Origin: a virus
DNA length: 64,000 nucleotides
IMG/VR virus record: IMGVR_UViG_3300028840_005337
Location: 62,001 to 126,000 of that record
Reading direction: 5' to 3' (one strand)
This document shows positions 60,252 through 64,000 of this stretch, piece after piece. The position numbers were made by a program, and so were the translations under genes. The notes under the pieces are model-generated. The model searched no databases, had not been told where the DNA came from, and saw only the letters and a program-made list of their open reading frames with translations. Numbering within the stretch: position 1 is the first letter of the stretch; the number at the start of each line of letters is the position of its first letter.

Positions 60252-60437
60252 ATGGTGGATATCTACGTCAATAAGCAACAGATGGCACAGATCATTGCCC
60301 TATGGGGAGATTCCGATGAGCATGGAAAAACAGGGAGTGGTTCGCCGGGGCACGACCCCGGAGATCGAGGAGAAGCAAGAGAAGACCGCGGCCGATGCTG
60401 CAGCCGAGACTCTCAAACAGGCAGCCCGCCGGCTTGA
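60252..60437 (+). CDS. Possible small protein overlapping the next frame
   Basis: 61 residues, AAGGGG before ATG. The first 25 look genuine (MVDIYVNKQQMAQIIALWGD); the rest is Gly/Arg/Ser-rich and overlaps the better-supported frame at 60316. It may be a leader peptide or a truncated remnant. Confidence 0.35.
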   Translation: MVDIYVNKQQMAQIIALWGDSDEHGKTGSGSPGHDPGDRGEAREDRGRCCSRDSQTGSPPA

Positions 60438-60492
60438 GCAGGACGACCCCAACGGGCGTCTCGCTGACGGTGTGGCCAAGCGCTCCAAATAA
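60316..60492 (+). CDS. Small hypothetical protein
   Basis: 58 residues, GGGGAGA 6 nt before ATG. Charged helix (TTPEIEEKQEKTAADAAAET). Lies 14 nt before the portal gene. Confidence 0.6.
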   Translation: MSMEKQGVVRRGTTPEIEEKQEKTAADAAAETLKQAARRLEQDDPNGRLADGVAKRSK

Positions 60493-60506
60493 TCCAAGGA
60501 CGGATC

Positions 60507-62504
60507 ATGAGCTTCCTCATCCCATCGTTTGCTGGCGGGACCAATCGGGGTTCGCAGAACATCGAGCCCTTCCCCGACCCCTTCTGCGACTACGCGTCGA
60601 CGCGTATGCCCGAGTCCCTGGAGAATGCTCTCCGGTGGTGCGAGTACATCATGCTGGCCAACGGCATCTACCGATCGGCGGTGGACCGAGTGGTCTCGTA
60701 CTTCATTACCGAGGTGGAGATCGATGGGACCGATCGGGACGGCAAGGAGAAGTACCTTGACTTCCTGAACAACACGCTGGGCATCAACTCGATCCTTCGG
60801 CAGACGGCGCTCGACTACGTCACCTACGGGAACTTCTTCAACTCGCTGGTTGTGCCATTCAGACGGCACCTGCGCTGCCCAGGCTGCGGCTTCGAGGCGC
60901 CTCTCGACCGGATCCACGGCAACGACAAGTTCAACTTCTCGTGGAGCGGCTTCGAGTTCAACGCCAACTGCCCCTTCTGCAGCTACCACGGCAAGTGGGC
61001 GCACAAGGACAGGCGATCGACCGAGGAAGACGACATCATCATCAAGCGCTGGAGCCCGCACGAGATGGAACTCGTCTGGGACCCGTACACCGACCAAGTC
61101 GGGCACGTGTGGCGCATCCCGAATCACTACAAGAAGTACATCAACCAAGGAACCTTGTTCCATCTGGAGCGTGCGCCGTGGGAGGTCCTGCAGGCGATCA
61201 AGAACAACACGCATATCCAGTTCAACAAGGACATCATCTACCACGGCAAGGAAGATACCCTGGCTGGCGTGCTGAACAAGGGCTGGGGCGTCAGCCGTAT
61301 CCTGACGAACTTCCGTCAGGCGTGGTACGTCCAAGTGCTTCACCGCTACAACGAGGCGATCGGCCTCGACTACATCATCCCATTCAGGGTGATTACGCCC
61401 GAGCCGCGTCCGGGCGGGGCCGGCGGTGGTGGTGAGTCAACGGACCCGCTGTTCACCGCTGACCTCGGCGGCTTCGTAGGCCAAGTCAACTCGATGCTGC
61501 GCCAACGGCGGCGTGACCCGACCATGTGGTTCACCATGCCGTTCCCGCTGAAATACCAGACTCTCGGGGGGGAAGCTAGCCAGTTGGCCCCGTATCAGCT
61601 CATGGACCAGGCCGTGGATGGCCTCCTGACGTCCGTAGGCGTCCCTGTGGAGCTCTACAAGGGTACGATGAGTCTCCAGGCTGCCCCGGCCGCGCTGCGG
61701 CTCCTGGAGAGCACCTGGAGCCACCTGACGACGATGCTGAACAACTACCTCCAGTGGCTGGTCAACAAAATCAGCGTGGCGCTGTCCTGGGACGAGGTTA
61801 CGGCCACCCTGGCCAAGCCGTCGCACGCGGACGATCTGAACCGTCAGCTGGCCAAGCTCCAGCTCATGATGGGACAGTCGATCAGCCAGACGACTGGCCT
61901 CAAGAGCGTCGGCCTCAAGTTCGAGGACGAGCAGCGCCGCATGCTCGACGAGCAGAAGTTCATCGCCGAGGAATCGCAGAAGACACAAGAGGAGCTGGAA
62001 GCCTCGGGCATGGGCGATGCAATGGCGCAAGGCATGATGGGCCCCGGAGGCCAACCGACCGATCCTGCTGCGGCAGGCATGGGTGGCCCTGGTGGTTCCG
62101 CACCTCCGCAAGGCGGTGCACCTCCGGCCGGCGGCGCACCGGGTGGCGCTATGCCTCCTCCAGGCGCAGAAGCCGGAATGGCGCCGATGGACCCGATTCA
62201 GGCCATCATGGCACAAATACCTCTGGGCAATGAGCAAAGCCTCACGCCGCCAGAGCTGGAGCAGATCGCCAACACGGTTGCCGAGCAGATCTACGGACTG
62301 CCCGGCGGGCAACGTGTATCCGCGCTGCGACAACTCAAGCAGGCGTCGCCCACCATTCACAGCCTGGTCAAGAGCCTTCTCGAACAGAAAGACTCGCAGG
62401 CTGAGTCCCAAGGCCGCATGATGGGCCAAGAGCAAGCTATGCAGATGCAACAGCAGAGCATGGCTCCACCCCCGCCGATGGGGCCGGGTGGTGGGATGAT
62501 GTAG
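60507..62504 (+). CDS. Portal protein with inserted zinc ribbon
   Basis: 665 residues. The portal ring joins capsid and tail and gates DNA. The core shows an N-terminal helix-rich part, stem-like SILRQTALDYVTYGNFFNSLVV and a long C-terminal helical region. A four-Cys ribbon (RCPGCGFEAPL, later NCPFCSYHGKW) is inserted at about 120-160. The final 170 residues are Gly/Pro/Met/Gln-rich. Fold-level call based on pattern and on the terminase at the opposite edge. Confidence 0.78.
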   Translation: MSFLIPSFAGGTNRGSQNIEPFPDPFCDYASTRMPESLENALRWCEYIMLANGIYRSAVDRVVSYFITEVEIDGTDRDGKEKYLDFLNNTLGINSILRQTALDYVTYGNFFNSLVVPFRRHLRCPGCGFEAPLDRIHGNDKFNFSWSGFEFNANCPFCSYHGKWAHKDRRSTEEDDIIIKRWSPHEMELVWDPYTDQVGHVWRIPNHYKKYINQGTLFHLERAPWEVLQAIKNNTHIQFNKDIIYHGKEDTLAGVLNKGWGVSRILTNFRQAWYVQVLHRYNEAIGLDYIIPFRVITPEPRPGGAGGGGESTDPLFTADLGGFVGQVNSMLRQRRRDPTMWFTMPFPLKYQTLGGEASQLAPYQLMDQAVDGLLTSVGVPVELYKGTMSLQAAPAALRLLESTWSHLTTMLNNYLQWLVNKISVALSWDEVTATLAKPSHADDLNRQLAKLQLMMGQSISQTTGLKSVGLKFEDEQRRMLDEQKFIAEESQKTQEELEASGMGDAMAQGMMGPGGQPTDPAAAGMGGPGGSAPPQGGAPPAGGAPGGAMPPPGAEAGMAPMDPIQAIMAQIPLGNEQSLTPPELEQIANTVAEQIYGLPGGQRVSALRQLKQASPTIHSLVKSLLEQKDSQAESQGRMMGQEQAMQMQQQSMAPPPPMGPGGGMM

Positions 62505-62949
62505 CTTCGAGGTAATCGGCAGCGGCTCGGCACAGTGCCGGGTCGTCTTGAAAATATCCCAGACCAGGATTGCAGCGTGTGCACAGCAGGCCACGCACTT
62601 TACCTGTTACATGGTCATGGTCGACATGGAGCGTCCTATCGCTGGCTTTACGGCAGATGGCGCAGCGACCATCTTGCTCCCGCAGCAACTTATCGAACGC
62701 TTCCTGATCAAGACCGTACTTTTTGAGTCCCTGTTTACGGTTGTGCTTTTGATAGCGTGCCTTGTTGGCATCGCGCCAGCGTTTGCTTGAGTCTCTATTT
62801 CGCTGCGGATTCTTACGGCGATACTCTCGTTGGTAATCCGCCCTGCATTGTTTACAGTGGGAGTCTCGGCCATGGCGTTTTTGGGAGGCGCGTGAGAACG
62901 CCTCGACTGGCTTGGTCTCACCGCATTTGGTACACTGTTTCTCAGCCAT
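62437..62949 (-). CDS. Endonuclease VII-like HNH nuclease
   Basis: 170 residues on the minus strand. N-terminal zinc-binding CTKCGETKPVEAFSR with CKQC, a basic linker, then the EndoVII/HNH core: DGRCAICRKA, LHVDHDHVTGKVRGLLC and CNPGLGYFQDD. GAGGGG precedes the ATG. T4 EndoVII resolves branched DNA before packaging, but a RuvC-like resolvase is already present. The opposite orientation and 68-nt overlap with the portal end favour a homing-type insertion. Confidence 0.85.
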   Translation of the reverse strand: MAEKQCTKCGETKPVEAFSRASQKRHGRDSHCKQCRADYQREYRRKNPQRNRDSSKRWRDANKARYQKHNRKQGLKKYGLDQEAFDKLLREQDGRCAICRKASDRTLHVDHDHVTGKVRGLLCTRCNPGLGYFQDDPALCRAAADYLEATSSHHPAPSAGVEPCSAVASA

Positions 62950-62996
62950 GATACCCCTCTATGGGTAGACTGGTTAGAACTGAGGGCAAGCCCATC

Positions 62997-63026
62997 TTGA
63001 CCCTCGGTTCGCCATTTTACGATAAT
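62997..63026 (+). promoter_or_regulatory. Sigma70-like promoter
   Basis: TTGACC (62997-63002), 18-bp spacer, GATAAT (63021-63026), about 35 bp before the glycosyltransferase ATG. It restarts rightward transcription after the leftward nuclease gene. Confidence 0.65.
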
Positions 63027-63060
63027 TCCTGCTGGTTTGGCAACAGCGAGGAGCAGCAAT

Positions 63061-64000
63061 ATGGCTGAGCGGCTAGGGCTTTACGGCCGTTACTACCAGC
63101 ACGAAACGACCCAGGCAACCATCATGCTGGCTGAGACAGCCACGAACCAAGGCATCCCTGTGTCGATGCTGGCACGCGACGTGTGTCGCCGCGAGGTCTC
63201 GGGGAGCTGGGACAACCGAGTTCTGTCGAACAAAACGCATCCTTACCGTCACTGGGTACGCACGCTAAATAACGTAATTTGGACCAGCGTACCATCTCTC
63301 GGCGAGGTCCAGCTGGCCAAGCAGCTTGGCGTCCGGACCAGCATCCTGATCAACTGGGAGACGCTCGTCCCCGAGGACGAGGCGGTCATCAACCACATCG
63401 ACAAGGTCATCCTGCCCTACCGCTGCGTGGGTAAGGCCATCCACAAATACTGGACGCTGCCTTCGAAGCCCATCATGATGCCCTGGGATGTGCCCGTGGC
63501 GCTCACCAAGCAGCCCGAGCATTTCCGTCGGCACGTCACAGCATACTTCCCGCTGTACGACTCGCAGCCCGAGCGCTCCGACTGCGCTGTGTTTGACATG
63601 ATGGAGAAGGCGCTCAGTGAGGTGCCTGACAGCTGCGTCCTGATCGCCTGTGGCCGCAAGTGGTCCTTGGCGTCCAGGAAGGCCGTGAAGCGCCTACGGA
63701 GCCTCTACGGGCCTCGTACGGTGGCTGTCATCCGACCCAATATGCTACAGCGTCTCCTGCTGTTTGCCAGGGCGGACGTGACCGTCTGGGCGCCGCGGTT
63801 CGAAAGCTTCGGCATCGTGGGGCTGAACAGCATCTGCATGGGCACTCCGGTGCTCTCCTGGGACGTCCGACCGCAGAACGAATTCCTCAAGCCCTGGAAA
63901 AACGCCATGCTGGTTCCGTGCAAGACGGACAAGAACTGGATCGGCGTCCCGGAGGTTGTCGGGGGGTATGGGGACTTCGGTGAATGCTTGATAGCGCTCT
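63061..64000 (+). CDS. GT-B glycosyltransferase, partial (runs off right edge)
   Basis: Open from ATG 63061 to the edge (313 codons). The C-terminal half shows the donor-binding signature of GT4-type enzymes: LLFARADVTVWAPRFESFG, then GLNSICMGTPVLSWDV (catalytic Glu and following Gly-rich turn). The first half has a Rossmann-like pattern (TSILINWETLVPEDE). GAGGAGCAG lies 4-5 nt upstream. Together with HldE and the GT-A enzyme it suggests a glycosylation function; the acceptor is unknown. Confidence 0.75.
   Translation, partial: MAERLGLYGRYYQHETTQATIMLAETATNQGIPVSMLARDVCRREVSGSWDNRVLSNKTHPYRHWVRTLNNVIWTSVPSLGEVQLAKQLGVRTSILINWETLVPEDEAVINHIDKVILPYRCVGKAIHKYWTLPSKPIMMPWDVPVALTKQPEHFRRHVTAYFPLYDSQPERSDCAVFDMMEKALSEVPDSCVLIACGRKWSLASRKAVKRLRSLYGPRTVAVIRPNMLQRLLLFARADVTVWAPRFESFGIVGLNSICMGTPVLSWDVRPQNEFLKPWKNAMLVPCKTDKNWIGVPEVVGGYGDFGECLIAL

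Noticed and set aside
59034-60278. 414-codon leftward frame opposite the Pro-rich protein
   Set aside because: Composition dominated by Arg/Gly repeats derived from the Pro/Gln linker; the rightward frame has the ribosome site.
60300-62594. Two long leftward frames opposite the portal
   Set aside because: Antisense shadows of the portal gene; only the separate endonuclease VII frame at 62437-62949 has motifs.
1-64000. CRISPR array or insertion sequence
   Set aside because: No regularly spaced direct repeats and no transposase or terminal inverted repeats were found by eye.

Overview
The window looks like part of the genome of a large, virulent tailed double-stranded DNA phage with GC-rich DNA. 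A terminase large subunit runs off the left edge and a portal protein lies near the right edge. Between them are a nearly complete replication and recombination set, nucleotide-metabolism genes, sigma and CsrA regulators, and many small genes with strong Shine-Dalgarno sites, tight spacing and ATGA overlaps. I see no integrase, repressor module, rRNA operon or CRISPR array. A bifunctional ADP-heptose enzyme and a twin-arginine signal peptide point to a Gram-negative host with a Tat pathway. The host cannot be named from the sequence.

Layout. 1-1.5 kb: terminase large subunit (minus). 1.5-9.3 kb: rightward small genes, an RNase H-like protein, a GHKL ATPase joined to an HExxH metallopeptidase-like domain, and an NAD-dependent DNA ligase. 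9.3-12.7 kb: leftward operon from one sigma70-like promoter with a phosphoesterase, a 5'-nucleotidase, a nucleotide kinase and an SPFH protein. 12.8-18.9 kb: rightward genes including a protein with a histone-like tail, a sigma factor and nucleoside diphosphate kinase, interrupted by a leftward gene for a Tat-exported metalloprotease. 18.5-22.4 kb: an RNA-rich stretch with at least four non-coding islands; one carries a segment that matches the GTPase-associated centre of 23S rRNA. 22.4-26.4 kb: small genes, HldE and a leftward CsrA. 26.4-53.6 kb: SbcD/SbcC, UvsW-like helicase, DnaB-like helicase, primase, a uracil-DNA-glycosylase/DNA polymerase fusion, a candidate ssDNA-binding protein, a RecA-like recombinase, a GT-A glycosyltransferase, an HhH glycosylase-like protein, a DnaQ-like exonuclease and a RuvC-like resolvase. 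53.6-60.5 kb: hypothetical genes and a tRNA-like gene with a CAU anticodon and a long variable arm. 60.5-64 kb: portal, a leftward endonuclease VII-like gene and a GT-B glycosyltransferase running off the right edge.

How the genes fit together. Primase, helicase, polymerase, SSB candidate, recombinase, SbcCD, UvsW, ligase, RNase H and resolvase would form a largely self-sufficient replication machine of T4/SPO1 character. The nucleotide kinase, 5'-nucleotidase and NDK would feed it. The sigma factor, CsrA, a recurring 16-bp palindrome placed next to start codons, and the structured RNA islands suggest unusually heavy transcriptional and post-transcriptional control. HldE and two glycosyltransferases suggest sugar modification of the cell surface, virion or DNA.

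The observations I would follow first are the 23S-like RNA at about 20.34-20.74 kb, the six-hairpin island at 18.94-19.16 kb, the palindrome family, the tRNA-like gene at 54.42 kb, the Tat-secreted metalloprotease, and the GHKL-metallopeptidase fusion. All identifications come from reading the sequence and from recalled family knowledge; no database search was run.
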